Assembly (NCBI RefSeq): GCF_015767275.1
Contig: NZ_JADWMY010000016.1
Span: forward strand, 1 to 64,000
Direction of reading: 5' to 3'
Source: Herbaspirillum sp. AP02
GTDB lineage: Bacteria; Pseudomonadota; Gammaproteobacteria; Burkholderiales; Burkholderiaceae_D
Length of the DNA stretch: 64,000 bases
The notes under the pieces were generated by a model. It was not told the DNA's origin and made no database searches. It worked only from the letters and a program-made list of their open reading frames with translations. Shown in pieces: positions 10,401 to 18,695 of this stretch. The translations under genes and the position numbers were made by a program. Position 1 is the first letter of the stretch. The number at the start of each line of letters is the position of its first letter.

Positions 10401-11801
10401 TCACCCCTTGAGGGTTTGCTCCAGCACGTGCAGTTCGTGGTTGCATTCCGGGCTCTTGGCGCGGTCGGCGGCGATCTTGCGCACCGCATGCAGCACCGTG
10501 GTGTGGTCACGGCCGCCGAAGAGGTCACCGATTTCCGGCAGGCTCTTCTGGGTCAGTTCCTTGGCCAGGTACATGGCGATCTGGCGCGGGCGGGCGATGT
10601 TGGCCGGGCGCTTCTTGGAATACATGTCGGCGACCTTGATGTTGAAGAAGTCGGCCACCGTCTTCTGGATGTTTTCCACCGAGATCTGGCGGTTCTGCAC
10701 CGACAGCAGGTCCTTCAGGGCTTCCTTGACGACATCGATGGTGATGTCCTTGCCGTGGAAGCGCGAGTAGGCCAGGATCTTGCGCAGGGCGCCTTCCAGC
10801 TCGCGCACGTTGGAGCGCAGGTGCTTGGCGACGAAGAAGGCAACGTCGTCGGAAAGCACCACATCCTCGGCGGCGGCCTTCTTCATCAGGATGGCCACGC
10901 GCATCTCCAGCTCGGGCGGCTCGATGGCCACCGTCAGGCCGGAGTCGAAGCGGGAGATCAGGCGGTCATCCATGCCGCTGATTTCCTTGGGGTAGGTATC
11001 GCTGGTGATGATGATCTGCTTCTTGGCCGCGATCAGGGCTTCGAAGGCGTAGAAGAATTCTTCCTGGGTGCGGCTCTTGCCGCCGAAGAACTGGATATCG
11101 TCGATCAGCAGCAGGTCCAGCGAGTGGTAATAGCGCTTGAAGTCGTCGAAACCCTTGCGCTGGTAGGCCGTCACCACATCGCGCACGTACTGTTCGGCGT
11201 GGATATAGCGAATCTTGGCGCCCGGGTTATCCACAAGCACCTGGTTGCCGATGGCGTGGATGATGTGGGTCTTACCCAGACCCACGCCGCCGTACAGGAA
11301 CAGCGGGTTGTACGAGGTACCGGGGTTGTTGGCGACCTGGGTGGCGGCAGCGCGGGCCAGCTGGTTGGCCTTACCGGTGACCAGGTTGTCGAAGGTCAGG
11401 ACCGGGTTGATGCGCGACTGTTCCTGGCGCGGCGCGATGGCACGCACCGGCTGGGCCGGTTCGGGATCCAGATGCAACTGTTCGTGGTTGGGCAAGCCCA
11501 GGCCATTGGCGCCGCCGCCGGCCGCTTGCGGGCTGGCGGCCGGGCGCCGGCCCTGGTTGCCGCGCGGGTCCAGCACGAACTGGACTTCGGTCGGTGCGTC
11601 CCAGTATTCGCAGGCCAGCGCGGTGATGCGGTTGGCGAACTGGGTCTTGACCCAGTCCAGCTTGAAGCGATTGGGCGCAGCAATGCGCAGGAGCCCATCC
11701 TCGAAGTCGAGCGGCACCAGCGGCTTGATCCAGGCGCTGTATTGCTGAGGGGTCAGCTCCTGCTCGAGTTTATGGGAGCAAGCCTGCCAGAAGTTTTCCA
11801 T
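10401..11801 (-). CDS. dnaA: Chromosomal replication initiator DnaA
   Basis: This 466-aa AAA+ protein opens the origin and loads the helicase. It has the N-terminal DnaB-interaction domain (1-80), a Pro/Gly/Gln-rich linker (about 80-130), the AAA+ core with Walker [10 protein letters not shown] (171-179) and Walker [10 protein letters not shown] (230-238), and the C-terminal box-binding domain with the signature [14 protein letters not shown] perfect DnaA box lies inside the coding sequence at 11227-11235. Upstream (11919-12056) there are further boxes, consistent with autoregulation. The gene points away from the 18-kb origin candidate, so it lies on the leading strand. Confidence 0.98.
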   Translation of the reverse strand: MENFWQACSHKLEQELTPQQYSAWIKPLVPLDFEDGLLRIAAPNRFKLDWVKTQFANRITALACEYWDAPTEVQFVLDPRGNQGRRPAASPQAAGGGANGLGLPNHEQLHLDPEPAQPVRAIAPRQEQSRINPVLTFDNLVTGKANQLARAAATQVANNPGTSYNPLFLYGGVGLGKTHIIHAIGNQVLVDNPGAKIRYIHAEQYVRDVVTAYQRKGFDDFKRYYHSLDLLLIDDIQFFGGKSRTQEEFFYAFEALIAAKKQIIITSDTYPKEISGMDDRLISRFDSGLTVAIEPPELEMRVAILMKKAAAEDVVLSDDVAFFVAKHLRSNVRELEGALRKILAYSRFHGKDITIDVVKEALKDLLSVQNRQISVENIQKTVADFFNIKVADMYSKKRPANIARPRQIAMYLAKELTQKSLPEIGDLFGGRDHTTVLHAVRKIAADRAKSPECNHELHVLEQTLKG

Positions 11802-12163
11802 GAAGCTTTCTTATCGGATAAGTGCGGCGCCCGCCTGCCGCGTCCGGAGGACGGGCCTGGATGGACGAAGTCGTCCGGGCGCGAAACGAGGGACGCATTT
11901 TACTCCGGTAAACCCAAGTTATCCACAGGTTGGCTGGCAAAAATCCCTGAAAAATCTGAACTATCCACAGGCTGCGCAGCAGCGCATCGTCACCCTGACA
12001 CCGGAATGCCCGTGAGCGGGCGGTGTTAGGGGGACAGAGTCATCAGCTGTGGATAAGACGAGGCGGGCAATCCGCCCGCATTTTTTGTAACAGCCTGTGC
12101 AAAAGTGGATTTTCGCGGCAGATTTAGCTGTGGACAGGTGACTGTGGTTGGCAGCCGGGTTGC
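11802..12163. promoter_or_regulatory. dnaA upstream region with DnaA boxes
   Basis: This gap between dnaA and the amidotransferase gene contains perfect boxes at 11919-11927 (TTATCCACA) and 12048-12056 (TGTGGATAA), a one-mismatch box at 11961-11969 (CTATCCACA) and a weaker one at 12129-12137 (TGTGGACAG). Spacing is loose and no trinucleotide repeat or strong AT-rich tract follows any box. It most likely serves DnaA autoregulation; a contribution to the origin is possible. Confidence 0.6.
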
Positions 12164-12931
12164 TCAATCGACCACGTTGCCGTCGACAAAGACCTTCATT
12201 TCGCCGGCCTGGAAAGCGGTCCAGACTTCATTGTTGGTCAATGGCTGGGTCACGATGACGGCAACCCGGTCATTGGTGGTGGTGACCTCGGCAAAGTCGA
12301 CCGAGAGGTCGTCATCGGACAGCTTGGCGGTGGTGAAGGGGTGCTGGCGGACGATGTAATAAAGATGCGTGGAGCAGTGGGTATAAAGCGCCGAGCCGTC
12401 CGAGAGCAGCATGTTGAAGGTGCCGTGGCTGGCGATGCGCTCGACGATCTCACGCAGGGCGGGGCGCAGGTCGGCCAGCAGCGGCAGGGTGTCGCCGAAG
12501 CGCTTGCGCATCTCCTGCAGGATGTAGCAGAAGGCCAGTTCGCTGTCGGTGGTACCGACCGGGCGGTAGGGGCCATCGAGCTCGGGCGTGAAGTTCTTCA
12601 GGTCGCCGTTGTGGGCAAATACCCAGTAGCGGCCCCACAGTTCGCGCACGAAGGGATGGCAGTTGGCCAGGGTGACGCGGCCCTGGGTCGCCTTGCGGAT
12701 GTGGGCGATCACATGCTGTGACTTGATCGGATAGTGCTTGATCAGTTCGGCCACGGGAGAATCGACGGCGGCCTGGTGGTCGACGAAGGTGCGCACGCCC
12801 GAGCCCTCGAAGAAGGCAATGCCCCAGCCATCGCGGTGGTGATCGGTCAGGCCGCCCCGGGTGGCGAAGCCGGTGAAACTGAAGACGATGTCGGTGGGGG
12901 TGTTGCAGTTCATCCCGAGAAGCTGGCACAT
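12164..12931 (-). CDS. Class II glutamine amidotransferase, YafJ type
   Basis: This 255-aa protein starts MCQLLGMNCNTP, so Cys2 becomes the N-terminal nucleophile after methionine removal, as in class II (Ntn) amidotransferases. DHHRDGWGIAFF, HIRKATQGRV, NCHPF and FAHNGDLKNF are the glutamine-binding loops of the YafJ/EgtC group, which release ammonia from glutamine or gamma-glutamyl compounds. There is no attached synthetase domain, so the acceptor is unknown. The gene is single, transcribed leftwards, with the dnaA regulatory region beyond its 3' end. Confidence 0.9.
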   Translation of the reverse strand: MCQLLGMNCNTPTDIVFSFTGFATRGGLTDHHRDGWGIAFFEGSGVRTFVDHQAAVDSPVAELIKHYPIKSQHVIAHIRKATQGRVTLANCHPFVRELWGRYWVFAHNGDLKNFTPELDGPYRPVGTTDSELAFCYILQEMRKRFGDTLPLLADLRPALREIVERIASHGTFNMLLSDGSALYTHCSTHLYYIVRQHPFTTAKLSDDDLSVDFAEVTTTNDRVAVIVTQPLTNNEVWTAFQAGEMKVFVDGNVVD

Positions 12932-13004
12932 GATGTGTTGCGGAAATGCTGTGAGGGTTGGCGGGTGGACAAGTTATCACGTTGACGCTGGCCCGGGTCC
13001 GGGC

Positions 13005-13013
13005 TGTGGATAA
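13005..13013 (-). promoter_or_regulatory. Isolated perfect DnaA box
   Basis: TGTGGATAA, the reverse complement of TTATCCACA, abuts the A-tract of the next terminator. It may be a DnaA titration site between dnaA and the origin candidate at 18 kb. Confidence 0.5.
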
Positions 13014-13074
13014 AAAAAGCCCCGCGAGCTTGCGCTAGCGGGGCTAATCCTTCCTAAAGAGGGAGGAGGAGACA
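13012..13074 (-). ncRNA. Putative 3'-UTR small RNA with anti-Shine-Dalgarno motif, copy A
   Basis: Downstream of the 13147 gene the minus strand reads TGTCTCCTCCTCCCTCTTTA, then GGAAGGATTA, then a terminator (GCCCCGC / GCGGGGC at 13019-13025 and 13038-13044, followed by seven Ts). The CUCCUCCUCCC run is complementary to ribosome binding sites. The 30-bp block 13045-13074 is repeated exactly at 13853-13882 after a paralogous gene. C-rich anti-SD motifs in a 3' UTR ahead of a terminator are typical of the CCUCC-type (Cuckoo-like) trans-acting sRNAs. Expression and processing are inferred. Confidence 0.45.
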
Positions 13075-13146
13075 CAGTACGTACTACAAAACTACAAAAC
13101 GACCAGAAGACGGATCATCAGTCGCACGGCAGGCGGAGACTCGACT

Positions 13147-13464
13147 TCAGTCGCGGGCAGCCATGTTGCGCAGCTCGGCTGCAAAATTCGGTTGGGTCAT
13201 GCTGTATTCGTTGGCCATGCGGTTGAGCATGCGCTTGCCACTGAACTTGTGCGCCAGGATGCGTTGCTCCAGCGACTTGCGCGGCTTGACCAGCAGGACG
13301 GCGGCTTGCGCCAGACCCAGGATCAGCGGCTTGAACACCATTACCAGGGTCACCAGTGCGCCCAGACCCAGCGCCGGGCGGATATACGCCACCAGCATGC
13401 CCATCAGGGATTGCGCGAAGGGCAGGGCTGCTTCTGCAGGAAAGGCCAGGTTCAGAAAGGACAT
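13147..13464 (-). CDS. Small membrane protein with conserved LNRMA...TQPNxAAELR tail
   Basis: A 105-aa protein starting MSFLNLAFPAEA (ATG 13464, preceded by AGAGGT). An upstream ATG at 13521 is in frame but lacks a ribosome site. Residues ~12-60 are hydrophobic (two likely membrane segments), followed by a basic linker and the tail RMLNRMANEYSMTQPNFAAE LRNMAARD. The same tail occurs in the 14055 gene, whose N-terminus is unrelated, so the tail is the shared functional unit. The function is unknown. Upstream it has a 45-bp element matching one before the paralogue; downstream lies the repeated sRNA-like 3' UTR. Confidence 0.75.
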   Translation of the reverse strand: MSFLNLAFPAEAALPFAQSLMGMLVAYIRPALGLGALVTLVMVFKPLILGLAQAAVLLVKPRKSLEQRILAHKFSGKRMLNRMANEYSMTQPNFAAELRNMAARD

Positions 13465-13558
13465 GATATTTCTACCTCTGATAATCAGGCCGCGACACGA
13501 CTGCGCGGCGTTCAAGTTCACTGTTGTTGCGTCGCAGTATGCGGTTTGGCCTCCTGTA

Positions 13559-13603
13559 TGACTACTTTAGAGTTCTCATATCAGATATAGAGTTTGTGAA
13601 TAT
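13559..13603 (-). promoter_or_regulatory. Shared upstream element, copy A
   Basis: The plus-strand text TGACTACTTT-N9-ATATCAG-N9-TTGTGAATA lines up without gaps against 14349-14392 (TGACCACTTT-N9-ATATCAG-N9-CTGTGAATA), about 33 of 44 bases identical. Both lie upstream of the small paralogous genes, so this is probably their common promoter/operator. Confidence 0.5.
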
Positions 13604-13820
13604 AGCTCTGCAGCCCTCGGCGACAACGGCACCATGGCCCGCAAACCCTTGATGGCTGGCCTTCATTGCCATTTTCACACTAGCCGGCTGGCAAGGTGGC
13701 GATGGCTTGGCGGATCGCGATGCGGCAAATCTGCAACGCCGTTTGACGGAGCGCGAAGGGACTGTGAATATCTCGAACGGAAGTCGTCGCCGATGGTGAG
13801 CAGCCCGTTCGCAATGCACG

Positions 13821-13882
13821 AAAAAAAACCCCGCAGGCATGGCCTACGGGGTTAATCCTTCCTAAAGAGGGAGGAGGAGACA
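13821..13882 (-). ncRNA. Putative 3'-UTR small RNA with anti-Shine-Dalgarno motif, copy B
   Basis: The 30-bp block at 13853-13882 is identical to 13045-13074 and on the minus strand reads TGTCTCCTCCTCCCTCTTTA then GGAAGGATTA. It runs directly into a terminator (AACCCCG / CGGGGTT, 13827-13833 and 13847-13853, with inner AGGC/GCCT pairs) followed by eight Ts. The terminator stem differs in sequence from copy A but keeps its shape, so structure is conserved while the C-rich seed is strictly kept. It follows the 14055 gene after a ~170-base spacer. Confidence 0.45.
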
Positions 13883-14054
13883 ACGGATCGGTGTCCTGAC
13901 GCGTTGATCGAATCAGCGTCAACATAAGCGCCGTACGCGCCGGAACTACCGAAATCCTTGATACCGGCGCCGATCTCCAGGACCTGGCGCCAGCGTCACG
14001 CAAGTGTCATGCGTGACGGGTAAAACCTGAAACTGGTGAAGCAGAAACCTTCGA

Positions 14055-14288
14055 TTAACCGCGCGAAGCGATGAAGCGCAGTTCAGCAGCCAGGTTAGGC
14101 TGGGTGGCTTCGAACTTGTCGGCCATGCGGTTCAGCTGGCGGGTGCCCGATGCGCGATCCTGTTCGGCGGCGACCAGAGCAACAGCTTGCAGCTCGTGGG
14201 CCTTGACGAAGTGGATGAAGATGTTGCGCATGACGGCGGCGAACTTGCTCTTGAAGGTGCTGTTGGTGCTTTGTGCGATGGTTGCCAT
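14055..14288 (-). CDS. Small protein with conserved LNRMA...TQPNxAAELR tail
   Basis: A 77-aa protein, MATIAQSTNSTFKSKFAAVM at the start and RQLNRMADKFEATQPNLAAE LRFIASRG at the end. The last ~28 residues match the tail of the 13147 gene at about two residues in three; the first half does not match and lacks a clear membrane span. A ribosome site (AAGGATCG on the minus strand) precedes ATG 14288. The function is unknown. Together with the shared upstream element and repeated 3' UTR this is a duplicated transcription unit. Confidence 0.75.
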   Translation of the reverse strand: MATIAQSTNSTFKSKFAAVMRNIFIHFVKAHELQAVALVAAEQDRASGTRQLNRMADKFEATQPNLAAELRFIASRG

Positions 14289-14348
14289 GATTCGATCCTT
14301 GACGTTGTGTGTTATGTTGCATTGCAGTGTAGTGAACTCACATTTGTT

Positions 14349-14393
14349 TGACCACTTTCCGTTTCGGATATCAGTTATATAATCTGTGAATAA
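14349..14393 (-). promoter_or_regulatory. Shared upstream element, copy B
   Basis: This element lies between the 14055 gene and the divergent LysR gene and matches copy A at 13559-13603 without gaps. The ATATCAG-TTATAT core has partial dyad symmetry. A LysR-type regulator often binds in such a divergent gap, so the 14466 product is a candidate regulator of both small genes. Confidence 0.5.
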
Positions 14394-14465
14394 TATTTCG
14401 GGTGGCGATCAGCAGCGCTCATCGGCCCCCCCAATGACTTCCTTCCTGCCGCAAAGGCCCGCCCC

Positions 14466-15425
14466 ATGAGCTTTCTCACCCTGGACCTGAACCTGTTGCG
14501 CGTATTCGACGCCGTCATGACCGAGCAGAATCTGACGCGTGCGGCCAACTTGCTGGCCATGACCCAGCCGGCTGTCTCCAATGCGCTACGCCGCCTGCGC
14601 GACACCCTCAATGACGATCTGGTGATCCGTACCGCCCATGGCGTCAAGCCCACGCCCCGCGCCGAGGAACTGTGGCCCACCGTGCGCCGGGCCCTGTCGG
14701 AGCTGGAAGCGGTGATCGCGCCGGAGAGCTTCGATATCTCGCGCGCCCAGAACACCTTCCGCATGGCCATGGTGGATGCCACCGCCGCGCTGTGGCTGCC
14801 CTCCCTGGTGCGCACCATCATGCGCGACGCCCCCCGCATCAAGATCCGGATGATGCCGCTGACCACGCGTGACCCCCGCGCCATGCTGTTGCGCGGCGAC
14901 ATCGACCTGGCAGTCGGCTTTTTCCCCGGCGTGACCGCGCAGCTGGCCGATGGCCAGGGCATGGCCAAGAGCCAGATCAGCCACGCCCGGCTCTACACCG
15001 GCCAATATGTCTGCGTGATGCACAAGAACCACCCGCTGGCAGGCCAACCACTGACGCTGGACAGCTATTGCAGCGCCGACCACCTGCTGGTGAGCCTGTC
15101 GGGCAAGCCACACGCGGTGATCGATGACGTGCTGGCCGGCATGAACCGGGAGCGCAAGATCCTGCTGACGGTGAACCAGTTCTTCACGGCCGGCCGCATC
15201 GTGGCCAGTTCAGAGCTCCTCACGGTGCTGCCGCGCCACCTGGTGGCCGCCACCGGCATGGCCGAGGTGCTGGTGGTGAAGGAGTTGCCCTTCCAGACCC
15301 CGGAAGAGCATGTGGACATGTTGTGGCATGAACGCGACGCCCGCAATCCGGCCCATAAGTGGCTACGTGCTCACTTGTCTGCAACAACACATGACGAATT
15401 CGGTCGTATCAACATGAAGCGCTGA
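14466..15425 (+). CDS. LysR-family transcriptional regulator (NodD-like group)
   Basis: This 319-aa protein starts MSFLTLDLNLLRVFDAVMTE and carries the winged HTH NLTRAANLLAMTQPAVSNAL (about 23-42), then a substrate-binding domain with VVDATAALWLP-like and VGFFPGV segments. The effector is unknown. It is transcribed away from the small gene at 14055 with a 177-bp shared gap that contains element copy B, the usual layout for a LysR regulator and its target. Confidence 0.92.
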   Translation: MSFLTLDLNLLRVFDAVMTEQNLTRAANLLAMTQPAVSNALRRLRDTLNDDLVIRTAHGVKPTPRAEELWPTVRRALSELEAVIAPESFDISRAQNTFRMAMVDATAALWLPSLVRTIMRDAPRIKIRMMPLTTRDPRAMLLRGDIDLAVGFFPGVTAQLADGQGMAKSQISHARLYTGQYVCVMHKNHPLAGQPLTLDSYCSADHLLVSLSGKPHAVIDDVLAGMNRERKILLTVNQFFTAGRIVASSELLTVLPRHLVAATGMAEVLVVKELPFQTPEEHVDMLWHERDARNPAHKWLRAHLSATTHDEFGRINMKR

Positions 15426-15556
15426 TGCGGCGCTGGCAGCATAGGGCTTTCCCGGCCTGATCTATCCACAGGCGCCACGGAGACTGGCGCTCGGGAAAGC
15501 CGCTGTCGGCGGGCGTCGGCGCATGTTGATAACCCTTCATAGGGGATGCCGAAGCG

Positions 15557-17605
15557 ATGCCGCGCCTGACCAAAATCCTTCTCTGGCTGCTTGCCAGTCT
15601 GCTCATCCTGATCGCCGCCGCGGTCATTTTCATCCTCACCTTCGACTGGAACCGGGCCAAACCCTGGATCAACGCGCGTGTCTCGACCGCGATCGGGCGC
15701 GAGTTCGCCATCGACGGCAATCTCTCCCTGCACTGGCAGCGAGCAGGCACGGACGCCACCCCAGGTGCGGCGCCACCTGGCTTCTGGGCGCGCTGGGTAC
15801 CGTGGCCCCGGCTACAGGCCGAGGATATCCGTGTCGGCAATCCCCCTACCTTCAGCGGCGCTGGCCAGATGGCCACCGTGCGGCTGGTCAGTTTCACCCT
15901 CAATCCGCTGCCGCTGCTTGTGCATAAGATTTCCCTGCCTGCGCTGGAGGTACAGGCGCCCTCGGTTTCCTTGCTGCGCAACCGCCAGGCTGTGAACAAC
16001 TGGACTTTCGCCAGCGACCACAGTGCGCCCTCGGCCTGGCAGCTCAGCCTGGGCCGCATCAGCCTGAGCCAGGGCAAGCTGGCGCTGGACGATGCGGTGC
16101 AAAAGCTCAACATCAAGGCCGATATCGACACCCTGGATCCGGACAAGGAGAAGGTCTACGGACTGGGATGGAAGCTCGGCGGCACCTTCAACGGCGCCCC
16201 GGTGAGCGGCCAGGGCAAGGCCGGTGGAGTGCTCTCGCTGCAGGACCAGCAGCAGCCGTATCCGCTGCAGGCCCAGGTCAAGGTGGGCAAGACCCGCATC
16301 GGTATCCAGGGAACGCTCACCAAACCGGCCGAACTGGCGGCGCTGGACCTGCGGCTGTCGGTGGCCGGCGCCAGCATGGGCAACCTGTATCCGCTGACCG
16401 GCATCCTGTTGCCGGAAACGCCGCCCTTCGCCACCGAAGGCCATCTGCTGGGCAAGATCGGCGAGAGCGGCAGTCAGTGGCACTACCAGGACTTCAGCGG
16501 CAAGGTGGGCGACAGCGATATCAACGGCAGCCTGGATTACGTGACCGGGGGCGCGCGTCCACAACTGACGGGGGCGCTGACCTCCAACGTGCTGCGCTTC
16601 GATGACCTGGCGCCCCTGATCGGTGCCGATTCCAACGCCGAGAAGGCCCAACGCGGCGCCGAGGAACGCCAGCCGGGCAACAAGGTGCTCCCGGTGAAGA
16701 CCTTCAGCACCGAGGCCTGGGGTGCGCTGGATGCTGATGTGCGTTTTACCGGCAAGCGCATCATCCGGCAAAAGGACTTGCCCATCACCGACCTGCAGGC
16801 CCACCTCATCCTCAAGGACAAGGTACTGAGCCTGGACCCGCTCAACTTCGGCATGGCCGGCGGCAATCTGCGCTCGACCATCCGGCTTGACGGCCAGGCG
16901 GCGCAGATGAAGTCGGAGCTGAAGCTGGCCGCACGCAAGCTGAAGATCCAGAAGCTGTATCCCCAGCTTGATGCCTCGCGCACCAGCTTCGGCGAGATCA
17001 ACGGCGACGCCCAGTTGAGCGCCACCGGCAATTCGGTGGCCGCCATGCTGGGCTCGGCCAATGGCGAGGTGAAGACCCTGGTCAACAAGGGTGCGATCAG
17101 CAAGTTCCTGCTGGAAGCGGCCGGGCTCAACGTGGGCAACGTGGTCATCAGCAAGCTGTTCGGAGACAAGGAAGTGAAGCTGAACTGCCTGGCCGGCGAC
17201 CTGCCGGTGCAGGATGGCGTGATGCAGGTGAAGACCTTGTTGCTGGACACTGAAGACGCCTTGATCGTGGTGGATGGCGACATCGACATGAAGCGCGAAT
17301 TGCTGGACCTGAACGTGCATCCGCGCAGCAAGGGCTTGCGCATCATCTCGCTGCGGTCCCCGCTGTACGTGAAGGGCAGCTTCAAGAACCCGGACGTCGG
17401 TGTGAACAAGGGAGTGCTGGCATTGCGTGCAGGAGGGGCGGTCGCCTTGGGCCTGTTGGCACCGGTGACCGCCATCCTGCCCCTGATCAATGTCGATGGC
17501 GACCAGCAGGCGGACTGCGACCATCTGCTCGAAGAAGTGAAGAAAGCACCACAGGCGCCGCCACCCGGCAAGACTGCTGTCACAAAGGGTATGCCCAAAA
17601 AATAG
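15557..17605 (+). CDS. AsmA-family inner-membrane/periplasmic protein
   Basis: This 682-aa protein starts MPRLTKILLWLLASLLILIA with an N-terminal membrane anchor (about 6-28), followed by DWNRAKPWINARVSTAIGRE, the typical AsmA N-terminal block (region FAIDGNLSL). The long beta-rich body and the C-terminal AsmA_2-like part (DTEDALIVVDGDIDMKRELL) are present. AsmA-like proteins are bridge-type proteins proposed to move phospholipids between the membranes. It stands alone between the LysR gene and the origin candidate and ends in a strong terminator. Confidence 0.88.
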   Translation: MPRLTKILLWLLASLLILIAAAVIFILTFDWNRAKPWINARVSTAIGREFAIDGNLSLHWQRAGTDATPGAAPPGFWARWVPWPRLQAEDIRVGNPPTFSGAGQMATVRLVSFTLNPLPLLVHKISLPALEVQAPSVSLLRNRQAVNNWTFASDHSAPSAWQLSLGRISLSQGKLALDDAVQKLNIKADIDTLDPDKEKVYGLGWKLGGTFNGAPVSGQGKAGGVLSLQDQQQPYPLQAQVKVGKTRIGIQGTLTKPAELAALDLRLSVAGASMGNLYPLTGILLPETPPFATEGHLLGKIGESGSQWHYQDFSGKVGDSDINGSLDYVTGGARPQLTGALTSNVLRFDDLAPLIGADSNAEKAQRGAEERQPGNKVLPVKTFSTEAWGALDADVRFTGKRIIRQKDLPITDLQAHLILKDKVLSLDPLNFGMAGGNLRSTIRLDGQAAQMKSELKLAARKLKIQKLYPQLDASRTSFGEINGDAQLSATGNSVAAMLGSANGEVKTLVNKGAISKFLLEAAGLNVGNVVISKLFGDKEVKLNCLAGDLPVQDGVMQVKTLLLDTEDALIVVDGDIDMKRELLDLNVHPRSKGLRIISLRSPLYVKGSFKNPDVGVNKGVLALRAGGAVALGLLAPVTAILPLINVDGDQQADCDHLLEEVKKAPQAPPPGKTAVTKGMPKK

Positions 17606-17632
17606 GCAGGGCCAACAGACTGTTGTTTTATC

Positions 17633-17673
17633 GGCGGGGGCAGGGGATAACTTTCCTGCCCCCGCCTCGTTTT
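17633..17673 (+). terminator. Terminator of the AsmA gene
   Basis: The 12-bp stem GGCGGGGGCAGG / CCTGCCCCCGCC (17633-17644, 17655-17666) with a 10-nt loop is followed by TCGTTTT. It lies 27 bases after the stop and insulates the origin-like region from rightward transcription. Confidence 0.9.
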
Positions 17674-18389
17674 AGCTTCGTTTTCCGCAACAGTGACACG
17701 GCTTGCGTCCGAGGTAGTGGTCGTTGGAAGACAGAATCCTGCCTCTTCCCCCCTTCAATCCCTTATGAATGACCTAAATCGGTGACCAATTGGGCGATTT
17801 CACCCACTTCGTCACATTTCGGGTTTCAAACCCTGAAATTCCTTCATATTCGATTAGCCTGTGGATAAAGTTCTGAATAACTTTTTCATGGATTGGGGAA
17901 AACTGGGAAAGTTATCCAAAGCCGAATTTTTATCCAAGATTGGTGATGGCGTCATACAGAGCTTGCCCTTGTGCTTATCCCGTTCGCAATTGCCTGATTT
18001 TTCGTGAGTAAACCAGGTTATCCACAGTAAACCACAGACGTTAACCATCACTACTAAAGTTATAAACAGCTTAGATATAAAACCGAACTGCGCGAGCTCT
18101 CGCTGCGCGCACACGTGTCTGCCACACCAGAGAACCGCACCACCGTCAGGAAAAGCGCCAGGAGTGACCTAGCGCCTCGAGGCTGAAAAATCAGGATTTC
18201 AAGGTATCCATCTGAGGCACCCTCACAGCCCCACCATGACGATTCGGTGAGGTGCATGCAGGGGGCTGGTTATCCAGAGATTGCAAGGCCGCCTGTGGGT
18301 AAATCGCATGCCTGGCGACGTTTTTTTATCCACAGGGAGGGATGAAAGGGGAAATCAGGGGCCCATGACAGGAAACGACGGTGGATAAA
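17674..18389. other. Left half of the candidate oriC region
   Basis: No coding frame is credible here. Perfect DnaA boxes lie at 17860-17868 (minus), 18018-18026 (plus) and 18326-18334 (plus). Partial boxes lie at 17912-17920 (TTATCCAAA), 17930-17938 (TTATCCAAG), 18270-18278 (TTATCCAGA) and 18380-18388 (GGTGGATAA). Seven boxes or near-boxes in 530 bp, with AT-rich tracts around 17840-17940 and 18045-18090, is a density seen nowhere else in the window except the matching right half. Confidence 0.65.
17994..18082 (+). other. Origin-like module L (DnaA box, GTTAAC, trio-like repeats, AT-rich)
   Basis: The order is CTGATTTTTCGTGAGTAAAC, the DnaA box TTATCCACA (18018-18026), 13 nt, GTTAAC (18040-18045), CATCACTACTA (18046-18056) and an AT-rich tract AAAGTTATAAACAGC. 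This matches module R at 18867-18940 in order and spacing. A DnaA box followed by repeated trinucleotides and AT-rich DNA is the basic unwinding element described for bacterial origins. The trio is less regular here than in module R. Confidence 0.55.
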
Positions 18390-18695
18390 TCAGTCGCCGT
18401 GAAGAGCGATGGCGTCCGCAACGTCAAGCTCCAGGTCGCTGCGGGCCTCAGCCACGCAAGGAAGCAGCCAGCCTTCGGCCTTTTCTTCCCTGGTCAGACC
18501 AGGCCATTCGATCTGATAGGCAATTTCGCCTGTGGACAGTTTGCACATGCACGTCCGGCAGGTGCCGTTACGGCAAGAACTGGGCATGCGTATGCCCGCG
18601 GCGAGACCCGATTGCAGCAGGGAAAGATGCGGAACCTGTTCGAATTGCAAACCCGATGGTTGCAGGACAACCTGGAAACGTTTTGCTTCGGTCAT
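18390..18695 (-). CDS. Plant-type [2Fe-2S] ferredoxin
   Basis: A 101-aa protein starting MTEAKRFQVVLQPSG (ATG 18695); longer in-frame starts exist upstream but run through DnaA-box DNA and add nothing recognisable. Cys41, Cys46, Cys49 and Cys80 form the CX4CX2C...C pattern (SCRNGTCRTCMCK and LLPCVAEA) of chloroplast-type 2Fe-2S ferredoxins, single-electron carriers. There is no partner reductase nearby. The gene sits between the two origin-like modules, and its stop is 1 nt from the GTGGATAA box at 18381. Its promoter must overlap the DnaA boxes around 18733-18793, so DnaA or the replication state may affect its expression. Confidence 0.88.
   Translation of the reverse strand: MTEAKRFQVVLQPSGLQFEQVPHLSLLQSGLAAGIRMPSSCRNGTCRTCMCKLSTGEIAYQIEWPGLTREEKAEGWLLPCVAEARSDLELDVADAIALHGD

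Larger units (their letters stand above)
13465..14054. other. Gene-free stretch between the two small paralogues
   Basis: About 590 bases. It holds the upstream element of the 13147 gene (13559-13603) and the repeated 3' UTR and terminator of the 14055 gene (13821-13882). The remainder (13604-13820, 13883-14054) has no credible ORF or structure that I could see. Confidence 0.5.

Noticed and set aside
10314..12029. 571-codon open frame opposite dnaA
   Set aside because: Fully antisense to dnaA and running through DnaA boxes and terminator; composition artefact.
11802..12163. oriC directly upstream of dnaA
   Set aside because: It has four boxes but no trinucleotide repeats or strong AT-rich tract; the 17.8-18.95 kb region fits much better. 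It remains a second choice.
13045..13882. Possible CRISPR or satellite repeat because of an exact 30-bp repeat
   Set aside because: Only two copies, 808 bp apart, each tied to a gene 3' end and a terminator.
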